Assembly: GCA_029641185.1 (NCBI GenBank)
Contig: JAPWGK010000005.1
Coordinates: 1,054,001-1,118,000 of the forward strand
Source: Pseudofabraea citricarpa
Lineage: Eukaryota; Ascomycota; Leotiomycetes; Helotiales; Dermateaceae
Reading direction: 5' to 3'
Length of the DNA stretch: 64,000 nt
The position numbers and the translations under genes are program-made. Numbering within the stretch: position 1 is the stretch's first letter; every line of letters starts with the position of its first letter. Below the pieces are notes generated by a model. It saw only the letters and a program-made list of their open reading frames with translations, searched no databases and had not been told where the DNA came from. Shown one piece after another: positions 24,166-37,201 of this stretch.

Positions 24166-26567
24166 ATTTAAGATTGTTGAAACTGCCAAACTTGTTATTT
24201 TGGCTTGCTGGAAATCTGTTAGATTTATCCAACTGATTAAATTTGAGCGAACTTTCCAACTAAAGAGTGTTAGCTCGCTCCGAAATCTCGTTCTGCTACA
24301 GTACAGATCTAGAAATTAGCCTCCATCTGCTCCCGTAACGAATTTAGCAAATCCTAATCATGATACATTGTCTCAACACATAAGTGTCAGATACATACGC
24401 CATCTAGACCAGTAAGTGATCTAACCTTGGTGTTACTATACCCAGCTTTCTATGTGGTTGTCCAACAGCTCGTTAATTTTTAGCTCGCCAAAATACGAAA
24501 GAATTTAATATTATCCTCGAAGTTCTCATATAAAATAATTATGCCAATACAAGTTGGCAAATGCAAAGGCCCAACTGTATGAGGTTTTGTCCACGAGGCT
24601 GATTTTGTTTTGTCTTGATGTGTCGTGGATTTTCTCAATCTTTCAACTTGTCGTTCTCGAGGACGAACGGAATTAATTTATTTCGGATGAACAATCACAA
24701 AACTTTACTCATTTGCTACTCGGACGCCTTGGTTGAAGTCTAGTAACTTATAATACTTCTCTAAAGAAACAAAAATTCTAGACTCTTTCAGCGCTCTGAA
24801 CCTCGTCCGATTAAAATTGCGATTCTGATGTGATTCGATTTGATTTTTCAAATCCATGAATACATTAAATTTTGCAGCCTCTTCTTTGACGTTGCCAAAA
24901 GGTATCAATTGATCTGATCTCTCTGACACGCACCAACATTTTCAAAATCTTTCTGATAAGCTGCTCTCGAGCATGATTTATATCATTTGGACTCTGTGAG
25001 AAGGAAGGACCCCTGATTGATTTTCTGAGCCCAATCAAACATCGCACACAGCTGTTCACCCCCGGCAACGAAAACAGTATCTAGTTCTTATCTAGTACAC
25101 TCAGAGACCTGAGCAGCCTACTCAACCTTCCTAGACACATGATTTGCTCGCTCCCATGTCCAGAAGAGTCAGCGTTGTCTGTCGACGACAAAGAGCCCGA
25201 CAGAAGAGAATAAGCGAGGAGCGGAAACGTGGAGAAACAGAGACAGAGACAGAGACCAGAAACTCGAAACGCCATGGTGAAAGTTTCAAGCGACAGAGAG
25301 CGGGGTCCGGCATGCTTATATTTAGACCTTCCCTTCTTTTGGCAGGTTTGGTTCGAGTGTCGGGACGGTAGCAGTCGTGCTGGCGGTGGTGGATTGTGCT
25401 GAATGCAGATGTCCCATTTAAATTGGATTCTGCTGCTGGTTCAGAGACAAAACAACGGTGCCAAGTTGATTGATCTCCACCGCTGACGTGGAGCCTAATT
25501 GGTCGCTTAAGTTTGGACAGTTTGGACACTCTGAGCACGTGAATTTCTCTGATTTGGAAGGATTCTGTCAATTGGGTTTGGCAGGACAGTCGAGGAGGAA
25601 GTCCAACCAAATTGCATATCTTGCCTCTGAGTCTATTGCCGCAGAAGGCAGAGACGTATATACACGTGACCAGGCCAGGCCGCTTCCCCGCCCGTGAAGG
25701 TTCGGGAAATGATGCAACGAACCAAGGATGGGGTCATAAATGAAGGTTATTAAAGACTATTAAACAGAACACATTTTTTTGCAGAGTCTGACTTTGGCAG
25801 AATGCCGAGTCGTGACGGGCAAATCTTAGTGACATTATTCAAGATCCCAACACAAAGTCAGATTCACGGCATTTAAATCTCTCGATATTAATCCCGACCC
25901 GTATTAATTCGGCTGTCGTTCGTTCGTGTCTCCCGCTCCGCTCGCAGTGCTGAGTGCAGAGCACAAGAGAGCCTTCAGGAGCTTTACCGAGGCGTCAGCA
26001 GCAGTGGATCAGGAGTCAGGAACGAGAACAGCACCGAGAAAAAGAAAACGCCTGGCCGACGCCATGGTGGGATTCTGTCTCCTTTTTCGTCGGTCGCGGA
26101 GAATAGATTGAGTTTGGAGAGGCACATGGTGGTGAACCACGGCCATCCTCCTTACCTTTTCCCTTCAATCTTAGGCTCCTTACTGCAGCGCCGTTGAGAT
26201 GCAAAACGCGAGAGGCGGAATATAAGACGATGGCGATGGCGATGGGGGGAGTTTTTGGGGGCAGAGAGGGGAGAGAGGGGAGAGAGGGGGTGTGAGGAGA
26301 CGAACAGCTGCAAGCTCGTGCAGTTGTTCTATGAAAGATCTGCGGAGCTTCTGCGTCGGCCACTGGCAGTCTGGCAGTGGCTGCTGGCCTGACGGAAGGC
26401 CGGAGGCGCACGGTCAGGGTGTAAATATGAAACGCCCAAAGAGCCCGGCTTTCTATCGATATTTTATACGGCGTAATCTGCTCCCCTGTCGTGGCCGTGC
26501 GGTGCGTGGTTTTCATGATCTGACATGATCTTGCGTACGGGTGATAGCATGAGAGATACAGTACGTA

Positions 26568-26593
26568 GTATGGTATGGTATGGTATGGTATGG
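26568..26593. repeat. TATGG tandem repeat
   Basis: Five consecutive five-base units. Confidence 0.75.
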
Positions 26594-27486
26594 CAGCATC
26601 TGAATAGCTGCAAATCATTCCTGCAATGGAGCAAGCTGTTGCATCGTCGGGAGTCTAAGCAACCAAGCCAGACACTGACAGACACACACAGTGGTATCGG
26701 TAGAACACAGCTGAGTTTCGGCATCGATTGACGAGAACTAAGGAAGTGGAAAGTAAGTGTGGCGGCCACACTGGAGGCGAGAAAGGCTAAATCGACGCCT
26801 CAGGTGAAAGGGAAGAGACCAAGATGTAGTGGAAAAGCAGCATGAGGAATTGGTGACCAGATATGCGATTCGGGAGAGATCTTGTTGCTGCCCTGGCGTC
26901 TGCGTCCGTCTGCGTGTGCCTCACCCCGTCCCCACCCGGTCTCAGCATCACCATTCACCACTCATCACTCATCACTCACTCACTCATCTCCATCACCACT
27001 CATCACCTCGCAGACGCCTCTCCACGACCCTTGCCCACATCGAACCTTGTCAAACTCCAGTCCCCCTTCCCCCTTCCCCTGCCCCTGACCATGTCGATAA
27101 CGCCTCGAATGGACGAGCACCCAGAACGCTGGGAGAGAGACGGGATACGGGATGCGTTGCTGCAGCTGCCACCAGGTCGTGCAGGTCACGATGACCACGG
27201 CCCCCCCTCGACCCTCTCGACCCTCCTCGACCCTCATCGAGGCCGTTGTTTCTCTTTGACAGCCTGCTAGAGCAAAGCGGACCTCACAGGCTGTACTTGC
27301 AGAGAACAGCCCTGCGACCCCGTAAATTCGTAATTCGAACCTTCTTCCTTCGCCCACGAGCACGACCACGACTGCGACTGGTGTATTATTGGAGGGCAGT
27401 TGCGTGGCAGGCCAATTAATTCATCCAACAGCGCCGCAGCTGTGTAATTTCTCTCTCTGGTCGTTTTTCTGACTTCACCAGACGAC

Positions 27487-27540
27487 TTCTCTCTGACACT
27501 CTCTCCCTCTCTTTCTCTCTCTCTCTCCTCTTGACATCTT
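27487..27540. repeat. CT-rich microsatellite tract
   Basis: Near-pure pyrimidine run with TCTC repeats inside the long region before the EGF-domain gene. Confidence 0.65.
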
Positions 27541-28902
27541 GCCCGGCACCGCGACGATCCCGTTCCTTTCTTCTTCCTGCGCTGGGAGAGTGGTTAAGTG
27601 AGCATTTGGTCATCGGAGAATAATTTGTCGTCGTCCCAAGTCGGCTCACTCTTGCTTCACCTTGTGTGATCGTCCCTGAGGGATCCAGACTGGCTCGACT
27701 GGCCATCTTTTGGTGCACTGTGCAGACGAGAGAAGATCTGAAACGCCGCCCATCTAACGACCCCGTCGACCCTCCAACCTGTGTGCCCCCGATTCTGGTG
27801 GGCGAGAGTGAAGATCATCAATTCGAACGAAGACAGAGCGACGAAGAGCTGTTGTTTGTGGGTGTGAACCGGAAGCTGTCGCTGTGATTCTCTGGGGCCG
27901 AAGGACGAAGCAGAAGCAGAGGCGGTTTGTGGGATTCTGAATTGGATTCTCGAGGCTGGAGCAGGATCACCATCACGGCGAAGGAGCAAGCCTCATGCTT
28001 GATGATAGCAGGCCTTCGAAACACCAAGTGTATGTACCGGCTGCGCTCTTTTGTTCCTCTGCAGTGTCTGCACCCATTCTCTCTCTGGTACCTGTATCGC
28101 CCTGTAGCACCGGTCTGTCTGTACACGCATTCTCTGGAGAACTGCTGGTCCACAGGCTTGGGTTGCACACAGCGCGGACTTTGTCATTCTCCATTGACCA
28201 CTCATTCTCTCGCGCAGTCAGTCAGTCTTCTGGGCTGGTACCTTGAAGTTGTTGTTTTGTCAAGTGTACACAGCACAGCTAGACTGTTGTTTCTCTTCTC
28301 GTCTGTCCTTACGGTTGCTTGCCCTCAATTGCGCTGTCGCTGGACGAGAGTCAGTACTGACAATACTATAGTGCTTTATAGTGTTGTAGACTTTGAGAGT
28401 TTAGTCACATTTACGCCCAGCGGGACCCTTTACTTCGCCCCATTACCATCATCATCATCATCATCAGCATCCATCGCACCGCAGCTTCAGGTGGAGATGC
28501 GACATCATTTATCCTTACAATAAACCTCACTCTTTGGCTGTACATTCGACTTCCATCAGATCCTAGCGACTGATCTCACGCTCTTTAGCAAATCTTTCGA
28601 CTCGCAGTTACCATTCTTTCGGCGCATTAATACCCTTCTTCTCAATCGCCGGTTGGACAGAGATACATTCGCAACACAATCCATTCTTACACGGTGCTAT
28701 TAATACCATTTAGACGGGACAGAGATCCACGAGGACAGAGGAACCACGGAAACATACATACTCCACTGCTCACACGGCTTCATGCATCTGCAAACGCGAT
28801 AGGAGGACAACACCCTGACGGTTTGGCACGAGGTGCAGGTTACGAAGATCATAAAATCCTGGCCTGGTAGCCATAATTTCGCAATCACGTTGCGCCGCAT
28901 AG

Positions 28903-31847
28903 ATGAATCAAAACCAACAGAGGGCGCCGCCGAACCGGCCGCCCGGAGGAGGAGGAGGAGGTGGAGGAGGCGGAGGAGGAGGCTCAGTGAGAAGAGCAAG
29001 AGAGAGGATGGAAGCTGGATTACCGCCGGAAATGCCACGTCCTGTTCAGAAACCATACGATTCGACCCCAGCTGCCCCGAATCAGCTGCGACCACGACCA
29101 CAGATGCCATCGGCTCTCGCTGGCTCAGTAGCAGGACAAGGACCAATTGGTGTTGCGATATCAAGACCTACGCAAATTCCCCAGTGGCCGCTGGCTGGGT
29201 CCATCGAAAGTGGCCCCGATGGCCAAAAACAACAATATCAACCTCCCGCGGGACGTGGCCCTGCGCCACAACGACCACCACGCCCAAGTCGTGTACCTTC
29301 AATATTAGACTCTTCACGACTGCAAGAACATACGCCGTCCTTCCCGTATAGACCACAGCAACAGCCAACTCCTCCTCAGTCACGAGAAAGATACGACGAA
29401 GACGAGGACTTGATGTCACCAATAGCAAAATCTCCAATGACAGGTTCTTCAAGACCATCTACAATCTCATCGGTGGGCACTATACCAGATTTCCCTCTAC
29501 CTAACATGCCACAAAATGGACCGCCACGGAGGAGTGCTAATCTTGGACCACCACCGACGTCGAGGCGTGGTGCATCATCATATTATTCTCAAGCATCATT
29601 TGTTTCCCCGATACCAGAAGAAAATACACCCACACGATCACATGGCTCCTATGCGTCCAGCGCCGCTATACCGTCAAGTTGGGGATCTGAATATAATTCT
29701 GATGGGTACGATGAAGAGGATTCGCCGACGAGGAGTATTCTGATGGACGATGTAATAGAGGAGGGACGTGAATCGAGAGAATCACATAATGACGATAATG
29801 AAGAAAGAGGGCTAGTTAGACAAGCAAGTGTTGGAAAAAGAGCCAAGCCCTCAATGATTACGACTAGCAGCTCGGACAGGATGCCAACAGTACAGCGGCC
29901 AGCTCCAACCATGAACATGGGCAACTCAATGGGCAACTCCAAATTAGAGCGAATGGGGGTACTTCCATTTCCAAGTCCAAACCCAATGGCACCATCAATG
30001 GGACCTGGCTTTGAGCCTTCAGACGAAGACCGACGTGAGACAGCATGGCCCATTGCTGGAGACGCAAGGTCACCACTAGCTGGAGGTACGGGACTGATCG
30101 AAACATCATCTTCAGAAACTGTTCCAACTCTTGCCACGGCCGTGACGACTGATTTACGAGAGCCCGCGCCTGTTGTTCCCCAGGATCCCAGAGCCAGGGA
30201 AATGCTTGCAGCTTACAACGGTGCCAGTTCTTTAACCCCAGGAGGAGTCACACCCACACGCACTCCAAGCCCTGGATACAGTCGATTGTCAGCCATCCGT
30301 AGACCCCCGCGTCTTGACATTGATGCCGTACGAGATGCGGAAGCGAGAGGAAGTTTGACCAGTCTACCTGATCTGATAAGAAGAGCTACAAGACTTGCAG
30401 CAATGATGGATCGAGGTAGAAGACCAGCCAGCAGGGTCAATGATCTGAACGACTTCCCATTCGTAAATGACGAGAAGAATGGGGATAGAGATAGAGACTG
30501 TAAGTTATTACGAGATACTAATACAATGTTGCTAATGTATTTATAGTTGTGGCACAAGACGATAAACATCGATCTGGTCTCTCTGGAATGCTGGCAGCCT
30601 TCCCTCCCCCGGGAGTCGCAACACCGCGAGAAGCAAGTCCTCGTCCAACATCACCTTGGCCATCCCCATACCGCATGGATTCCGCTGGAGGCCTGACAGA
30701 AAAGGACGGCCAACAGAAAAAGAGGCGGAAGTGTTGTGGTCTTCCTCTTTGGGGATTCATCCTCGTTCTTCTTATAATCCTCGTCATAATTGCAGCAGCC
30801 ATTGTCGTCCCTCTCGAACTGCTCGTCTTTAACAAAACAAAATCTGGAGCTGCCGCAGATAGCAATGCAGCCCTGGCCGCCTGCCAAACCCAATTAGTGT
30901 GTCAGAACGGCGGAACTAATGATATATCATCTGGCGTTTGCTCTTGCTTATGTACCAATGGGTTTACAGGAACTACTTGTACTATTCCCGGCGCAGACGG
31001 ATGCTCATCGATATCGATCAACTCTACGTCAAATGCGACTATTGGTAATGCCATATCACGCTTGATCGATGGTGCACAAACCAATTTCTCGATACCACTC
31101 TCTACCAACGTCATCCTCTCTCGCTTTAATGCTGCGAACTTATCATGCGTTTCCGAAAATGCGCTTGTCACGTTCGATGGCTTGGATAGTAGAGTTGGGC
31201 AAGCCGCAGACACGGTTGTGCCAACGTCAACTGCACTCGCGAAACGTCAAGAGTCTACGACACTTTCAACAGCAAATGCTATTCAATCTGATCCCAGTGG
31301 GCAAACCCTTTCTTTTGGCTCAGATACTAGAACAATTTCTTTATTTCCAACAACTTCGGTGGTTACATCAGTTTTTGGAACGCCTCCAGCTTCTGCTTCT
31401 ACTACTTTTGCTACTACTTTTGCTACTTCTACCGCGAAGGCCTCATCTCTAACAAATTCTCAAGCTTCTTCATCTACAGCATCCGCTTCGTCTACCACAT
31501 CCGCTGCGGCATCTGGCACTAGTTCTTCAGCAGCAGCTACATCATCTTCAGCAGCCTTTCAAGTCACGGAACAAATCCTCGATTTCTCTCGCGTTGCAGT
31601 ATTGTTTGTCTTGCAACAGGAAGCTCTTGATAATGCCATCTCAGCCCAAAGCACACTTCAGCGGTTCTTCACCTCCTCGACATCGACGCCTTCGGCTGCA
31701 GCAAACGTATCGATTGGAAATGGCAACACCGTTAATTTGGTGAACTTTAGTATTGATCTGGGGAACGGAACCGTGGGGAGTAATAATGTGGGGTCAACGA
31801 CCAACAAAAGATGGATGGTCGATCGGAGGGAATTGTTTCCATTATGA
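28903..31847 (+). CDS. Single-pass membrane protein with EGF-like domain and disordered cytoplasmic region
   Basis: 965 residues from exons 28903-30499 and 30547-31847 (47-bp intron, GTAAGT...TTATAG). The first ~590 residues are disordered: an early poly-Gly run of 13, many Pro, Ser and Arg residues, SPIPEENTP- and SPTRS-type phospho-site-like motifs. A KKRRK cluster precedes one membrane segment (LPLWGFILVLLIILVIIAAA, about residues 599-628), predicting an inside N-terminus. Just outside is a six-cysteine EGF-like domain ending CLCTNGFTGTTC (C-x-C-x8-C). A domain with NxS/T sites, a long Ser/Thr/Ala-rich stalk and a C-terminal Asn-rich region follow. I know such EGF-containing glycoproteins in many ascomycetes but no firm function; a cell-surface sensor or wall-linked role is inferred. 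The start is the first ATG of the long frame, after many upstream ATGs. Confidence 0.88.
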
Positions 31848-32703
31848 CAGGGGGACAGATAGCATGCAGCAAATTTTACAATCCCAGCGTTGAAACCTGT
31901 ACATATTCCCCTTCCTGCACACTCCTTCCTACCTTTTTCTTTTTTAGTCGTCATCCGAGCGGGCTGGAGTTGGGGTCTTCTACGGCTCATCTAAGTACGT
32001 ACGGAAGATTTGGTACGAGATTGCGTTAGTGAGCGTTTTTTTTTCTATAACCTTTTCCTTATTTTTCTTTTAGATACCAGAGCCAGAAAGAGGAGGATTG
32101 TATTTGTATACCTTTTTATCCCTATTAGTCGGAGAGAATGAACGAAAGGACAGAGACGAAGATGGAGGTGGAATGAATGGATGGATATATAACTTGGGCA
32201 CAAGAGTAATGAATATATCTTGTTGCTATGAATTAATTGGCATGATCTTTTTGAACTTTGGTGTTTTGCGTAGTGAGGTGGTGCATGTCAAGTTACACTT
32301 GCTTTATGTCCACTTTGGGTACTATTCGCCACTGCTGCTATTTACTCTAGTTATGTAACACTTTGTAATTATTACACTTCTAGAGGCTGTATGTTTTCAA
32401 TATTCAATGCATTAAACCAGCTTTGAACCGGCCAATCTTATCTTCCTTGGTGACTTGGGGAGACAGAGCTCACCCCGCGCCTCGTCGCCGAGGTAAATCT
32501 ACCCCACACTCCATCTGCAAGCGAGTATCCGAGTCAGGATGTGGAGTATGAAATCATACCCCGCTACTTAGGACCCTGAGTGACAAGCCTGAAAGTTTCT
32601 TGAGCAGAATTTAATTCTCGAGAAGGTTTAAAAACCAAAACCAAAATCAAGCGGAAAGCTGAAGCAGGACCAGAGAGCCAGAAAAGACAAACAGAGCATA
32701 AAG
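31848..32703. other. 3' flank and promoter gap
   Basis: 0.86 kb. The part after 31847 is the probable 3' UTR of the membrane protein, with T-rich runs near 31930 and 32035-32075. The rest is the promoter of the CoA ligase. No gene is seen. Confidence 0.5.
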
Positions 32704-34749
32704 ATGCCCATAAGCCCCCGCTGGACAGTGCCTCTCGAGGAATGTTCCCTCCCGACATACCTCTTCGGCAAACCTGGCGCTGCGCTCCCAGACAAGATCG
32801 CCTTCTACGATGCCTCCCGTCCAGAGACGCACTACCTCACGCTGGCGGGATTCCGAGCGTGGTCGCAGCGCTTCGCAGCTGGTCTGCAGCGAGCCGGACT
32901 CAGGCCAGGCGATCGGGTGCTGCTCTTCTCAGGGAACAATCTGTTCTTCCCCGTAGCGTTCGTGGGGATCCTCATGGCGGGCGGGGTCTTCACGGGCGCG
33001 AATCCAGGCTTCGTCGCTCGCGAGCTGGCCCATCAGCTGCGAGACGCGGAGCCGAAGTTCCTGCTCTGTGCTGATGCGGCGCTGGAGATTGCCATCGAAG
33101 CTGCGGCTGCTGTGGGCTTGAGCAGAGATGCCATCTTCATCTTCGACGATGAGCTGTTTGACGCTACGGGTTCGGATCGTCTTGGAATTAGGAACTGGAA
33201 AACTCTCGTTGAGCCCCTCGAGGAGGATTCGAAGCCTCTGGCCGCTTGGTATGAACCACCGGACCCTAAACTCGTCACTTGTGGCCTCAATTATAGCTCC
33301 GGAACCACGGGCGTCCCTAAGGGTGTTGAGATTACGCATTATAATTATGTCGCCAATGCTACGCAGTATATCCATATGGCGACGCTGGATCCGAATTATG
33401 AGGAGAATACGGCGAAGGCGTATGTTTTTGAGATTTTCTCTATCGTCCCGTCCCATCCGGCGTTACTCTATATCACTAGTAGAAACCGAGTCTTGCTAAC
33501 TCCAGCAGGAAATTGTTGTGCTTCTTGCCCATGTATCATGCGATGGCTCAGACCATCTTTATTATGGTTGCGGCACGTCGCCAGATCCCCGTGTGTATTA
33601 TGAACAAGTTCGACTTTGTGCAGGTCCTTGAATCGATTCAGAAATTCAGAATCACTCATCTGACTATGGTGCCTCCCGTCGTCGTAGTAAGTACAGTTCC
33701 TTCCTGCCATGCTATGCTATCCGGAATCCCACTGAACGGTGAAAGCTTCTCGCCAAACACCCCGCAACGAAAACGTACGACCTGAGCAGCATTACAGATA
33801 TTGGATCTGGAGCTGCTCCACTGAGCGGCGAAGTCATCGAAGAAGCTGAAGCGCTCTGGCCTTCGCGAGACAGGAATATGAGGGTTCGTATAGTTCTTTC
33901 CCGCTTACTCGCTTAATCTCTCGACGCATGTCACCCGTTCCTCGCAAGTGCTAATCTGAAGTACGTTGATTAGCAAGGCTGGGGAATGACAGAGGCTACA
34001 TGTGCCGTTCTTGGCTGGGATCCCAATATCGAATCAGTCTCTGGTTCCGTCGGCGAGCTGAACGCGAACTGCTACGCGAAGATCATGGATATGGACGGGA
34101 AGAGTGAAGTGCCTGCTGGCGAGCGCGGCGAGATCTGGGTCAGGGGACCAAAGTATAACCGCCCTTCTCACTTTACGCATCGCAATACTTCAGCTGACGT
34201 ATCTTCAGTATCATGAAGGGCTACTGGCGCAACGAGGCGGCGACAAAAGACATCTTCGTCGACGCTCCAGATGGTCGCTGGATGAAGACGGGCGATATCG
34301 CTTATGTCGATCCCGCAGGCTGCTTCTTTATTGTCGATCGCTTGAAGGAGCTTATCAAGGTAAAAGGCAACCAAGTTGCGCCCGCTGAGCTCGAGGCCGT
34401 TGTTCTTGAACACCCGCATGTTGCTGACGCGTGTGTCGTGGGCGTGACGATTAACGGCGAAGAGGTCCCAAGAGCTTATATAGTCCCGAGACAAGGCCAG
34501 CAGCCCGATGTGAAAGAAATTGAACGGTGGATGGCTGAGAGGGTTAGTCGGCATAAGAGATTGGCTGGTGGTGTTGGGCTAGTCGATGCTATCCCGAAGA
34601 ATCCGGTATGTTTTGATCCTTGCTTGGGTATGGTAATAGGCTAATCTTCTTCGTGTGTGCTGCAGTCTGGTAAGATACTTAGGAAGATCCTGAGAGATAG
34701 AGCTAAAGAGGAGGTTGGCGATAAAGGGCCTGAAAATGCAAAGTTATAG
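32704..34749 (+). CDS. 4-coumarate-CoA ligase-like AMP-binding enzyme, peroxisomal
   Basis: Adenylate-forming acyl/aryl-CoA synthetase: acid + ATP + CoA to acyl-CoA. Six exons, 32704-33419, 33509-33686, 33746-33883, 33974-34152, 34209-34605 and 34666-34749, give 563 residues. The ATP-binding core is NYSSGTTGVPKGVEITH. Further motifs are CFLPMYHAMAQT, QGWGMTEATCAVLGW, GRWMKTGDIAYVDPAGCFF then IVDRLKELIKVKGNQVAPAE, and the catalytic lysine motif near the end, PKNPSGKILRKILRD, split by the last intron. The protein ends in AKL, a canonical PTS1 tripeptide, so import into peroxisomes is expected. Introns have CTAAC/CTAAT branch sites; the third exon uses an AAG acceptor. Typical of fungal enzymes activating fatty, coumaric or similar aromatic acids; substrate unknown. 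Confidence 0.93.
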
Positions 34750-35543
34750 AACCTCGCTTCTCTGAAGACCACCAGAAAAGAAATCGTAGATATATATATC
34801 TCTACGCGTATATAGTTGTAAAGTATACGAGTTGAACAAAGTCTCACGATGGGAAAAAGACTGCTGCCTATTGATTGCGCTTCAGCACCCCAGAGTAGGT
34901 GGGCAGTTCAGCTCGCTAATCCGCAAACCACTCACTGTCGGAGTCGCACTACAAACAAACTACCTTGAGCGAGAATGTTACTCAGAGAAAGAGCTCTATA
35001 TTGCGACCTTGCTTCTATAAGAGGCAGAGGCTTAGCGGAAGCCTTTTGTGGATAATCCATCATTTGATATACTGGATTATACAGTATCGCCGATATATGA
35101 TGCTTGATAGATGTGACTATCAATCTAGCTAATGCGCTGCAATATACTAGAGATACTTCTTGCTCTGATGGCCCATCTGTGTTCTGAGATGACACAGTTT
35201 ATCTATGTGTTTATCGACACTGAATGGAGAAACCTTGAGGTTCGGACTTCTATTTCCTGACGATGAGTTTCGTTTTTGCCAATCTGCTGAGTAATAGTCA
35301 ACAACGACTCGCGAAGCTGCCACTACTAAGCTAAGCATTCGCTATCACCAAATCACCCCAAATCATACCTGATACTGGAGGTATGTAAGCCTTCACAGTC
35401 TTACCTGGAGGCTGAACCAGATCCGAACAAGGTCCCTAGCATAAGAATGGAGAGGAAATTAGAGGCCTCAATGTACCTAGGTAATTATAATCCGTTGGAG
35501 ACAGGCTTTGATGAAAGCAGGACGATCATAAAGGCGCCTTGTA
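34750..35543. other. Convergent gap
   Basis: 0.8 kb between the CoA ligase and the first kinase gene. No supported ORF; a TACCTAGGTA palindrome lies near 35474. Confidence 0.5.
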
Positions 35544-37201
35544 TTATCTAGGCTGTTCTAGGTCCTTGGCCGTAGCTGAAACATCATTACTTTGGAGAGT
35601 TATTCCGGTATCAACTTGATCACCCACTCCGTCCTCCCACCATCGATCGCTGCACAGCAGTTCCGCCGATGGGCGTGATTCTGGATCTACCTGGAGCATT
35701 CGTCTGATCAGTGATAAACAAGCTCGTGCAGCATCGGTGTCCTGCTGGAAAGAAATGCATTTAATTAGACACTCTTCCCAGTACTGATCAGGTGAAACAG
35801 GAGAAGTGGGTTGCATGGAATCAAGTGTTGCCAGCTGCCAGGAATCTGGCAATGGACCGATCTTTTTAGCAACCTCCTCGAGCATAGCCTTTGGCTTTCT
35901 GTACCATTCAAATAGTATAGAACCTGGGCAAGCTATTTCGAATATCTAGTTATGCGTTAATACGTCAGCAGCTAAATCAGAGAAAGGCTTCGAGCTCACA
36001 GTGCATGCTGCAGACCAAATGTCGCTCTGAACCCCTCCGCACTTGACGGCTTGGTTCAGTTTTGAAGCAAAGATCTCGGGGGCTTGAACTCGAGAAAATG
36101 TCTTAGGTAAAGGCGAAGGTACAAGTCCCCGATACGCTATGGAAGTAAGCAGAGGTTATATGGTATTATAAGAGAGGTTGGGGAATTGACAGATACGTAC
36201 AATTACTAAAGTCGATAACCTGCAATTCTACGTCCGCTGACCGAAGTGCATCAGAGCTAATCGCATTTTGAACATAATCTTCGAACACACTATTTGTGAC
36301 CAAATACTTGGGCATGTGCGTGGACCTATCCTGCTTTCGTAACCCCGAAGCGAGATTTGAGGTCCTAGGAGCATTGTCCAGGACTGGTACAAGCTCTGGC
36401 AGACCGAGTCTGTCCAGAAGCTCTTCAATTTTCCCGGTGGGGTCAATCGGAATTCGGATAGCTAGATTGCCCTGGTATAGATCTGTATAGAGATGATGTT
36501 AGATGTAGAATGCAATTCGATTTGCGCTTAATGAGCCATACCTCCATGTGTGATATCTTGACTGTGGAGAAAGGCAAGACCTCGCATCAACTGGCTGCAC
36601 GCTTGCTTCGGAGACAGCAATTTCTCTCTTGCCCGCCAGCCGAGCTGGTGGAAAGGTATAAGGACATCGGTGACAATAACGTTATGGGTAGGATAAGGGT
36701 CCCCGACCTTGAAGTTGTCGAGCATCTTCAGAGCATATTGATATCCAGGATGATCGTCTTTGTGTTCCCGGATCCACTGAAGAATTTCAACTTCGCTGTC
36801 TCCGCGTGCGCCAGCCGTCAAGAACTTCAGAGCGACATGTCGACTAAAGCGCATTAGCCTTGGTTAAGAATGCAGCGCCTGACAGACCGGCTTGCAAATG
36901 GTATATCTTACTCATCATGATCAAGGTCTCGAGCAAGCCAAACCGTGGAGTAGGATCCGTGACCAATTTTCAACAGAACCTGGTAGCTGGAGCTCGATGA
37001 TTTGAAGATGTCCCCGAGGTGGACAGGGAAAAGGGAGCCATCTGCATAGGTGCGAAGGTCCTCCACATCTATAGGTGCAGGGTAATAAAAGAACGGACGA
37101 GAGTTTTCATTGCCATCGGACGCCGCACTAGGATATGGCGCCGCCATCGCCGAGAGTGAAGTGAAAGTCGATGCCATGATGCTGGGGTAAACGGGGATCA
37201 T
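35544..37201 (-). CDS. SRPK-like protein kinase 1
   Basis: Ser/Thr kinase of the fungal SRPK-like group. Exons 37201-36912, 36843-36542, 36482-36201, 36136-36000 and 35945-35544 give 470 residues. The Gly loop is KIGHGSYSTVWLARD (about residues 78-92). The ATP lysine is in HVALKFL. The catalytic loop is THGDLYQGNLAI, created across the second intron, with Asp and Asn kept and the usual Lys replaced by Tyr. DFG is DFS (VIDFSNS). APE is QAPEIF and the helix-F Asp is in SDIWSAAC. Introns 1 (phase 2), 2 (phase 1, inside the HGD motif) and 4 (phase 0, after DIWSAACT) match positions in the kinases at 41.2 and 48.6 kb. No RS-protein docking region or long spacer is seen. The kinase is probably active, although the Lys/Gly changes are noteworthy. 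Confidence 0.9.

Larger units (their letters stand above)
24166..28902. other. 4.7 kb gene-free region with low-complexity tracts, probably including a long leader
   Basis: No ORF has a recognisable domain or splice support. From about 26.0 kb the DNA is richer in C/T and in short repeats: a TATGG tract (26568-26593), CACTCATCAC-like repeats (26950-27005), a CTCGACC tract (27200-27240), a CT tract (27495-27540) and an ATC tract (28446-28467). Pyrimidine-rich DNA running into the ATG at 28903 suggests a long 5' leader with several upstream ATGs for the EGF-domain gene. A non-coding RNA is also possible. Confidence 0.45.

Noticed and set aside
26016..26618. 200-codon minus-strand frame
   Set aside because: Its translation follows tandem repeats and CT-rich DNA; no recognisable domain.
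26900..27300. CRISPR-like short repeats
   Set aside because: Short tandem low-complexity units without regular spacers; the organism is a fungus.
27927..28523. 198-codon plus-strand frame before the EGF-domain gene
   Set aside because: Low-complexity, no domain, no signal peptide, within a region that looks like leader sequence; treated as chance.
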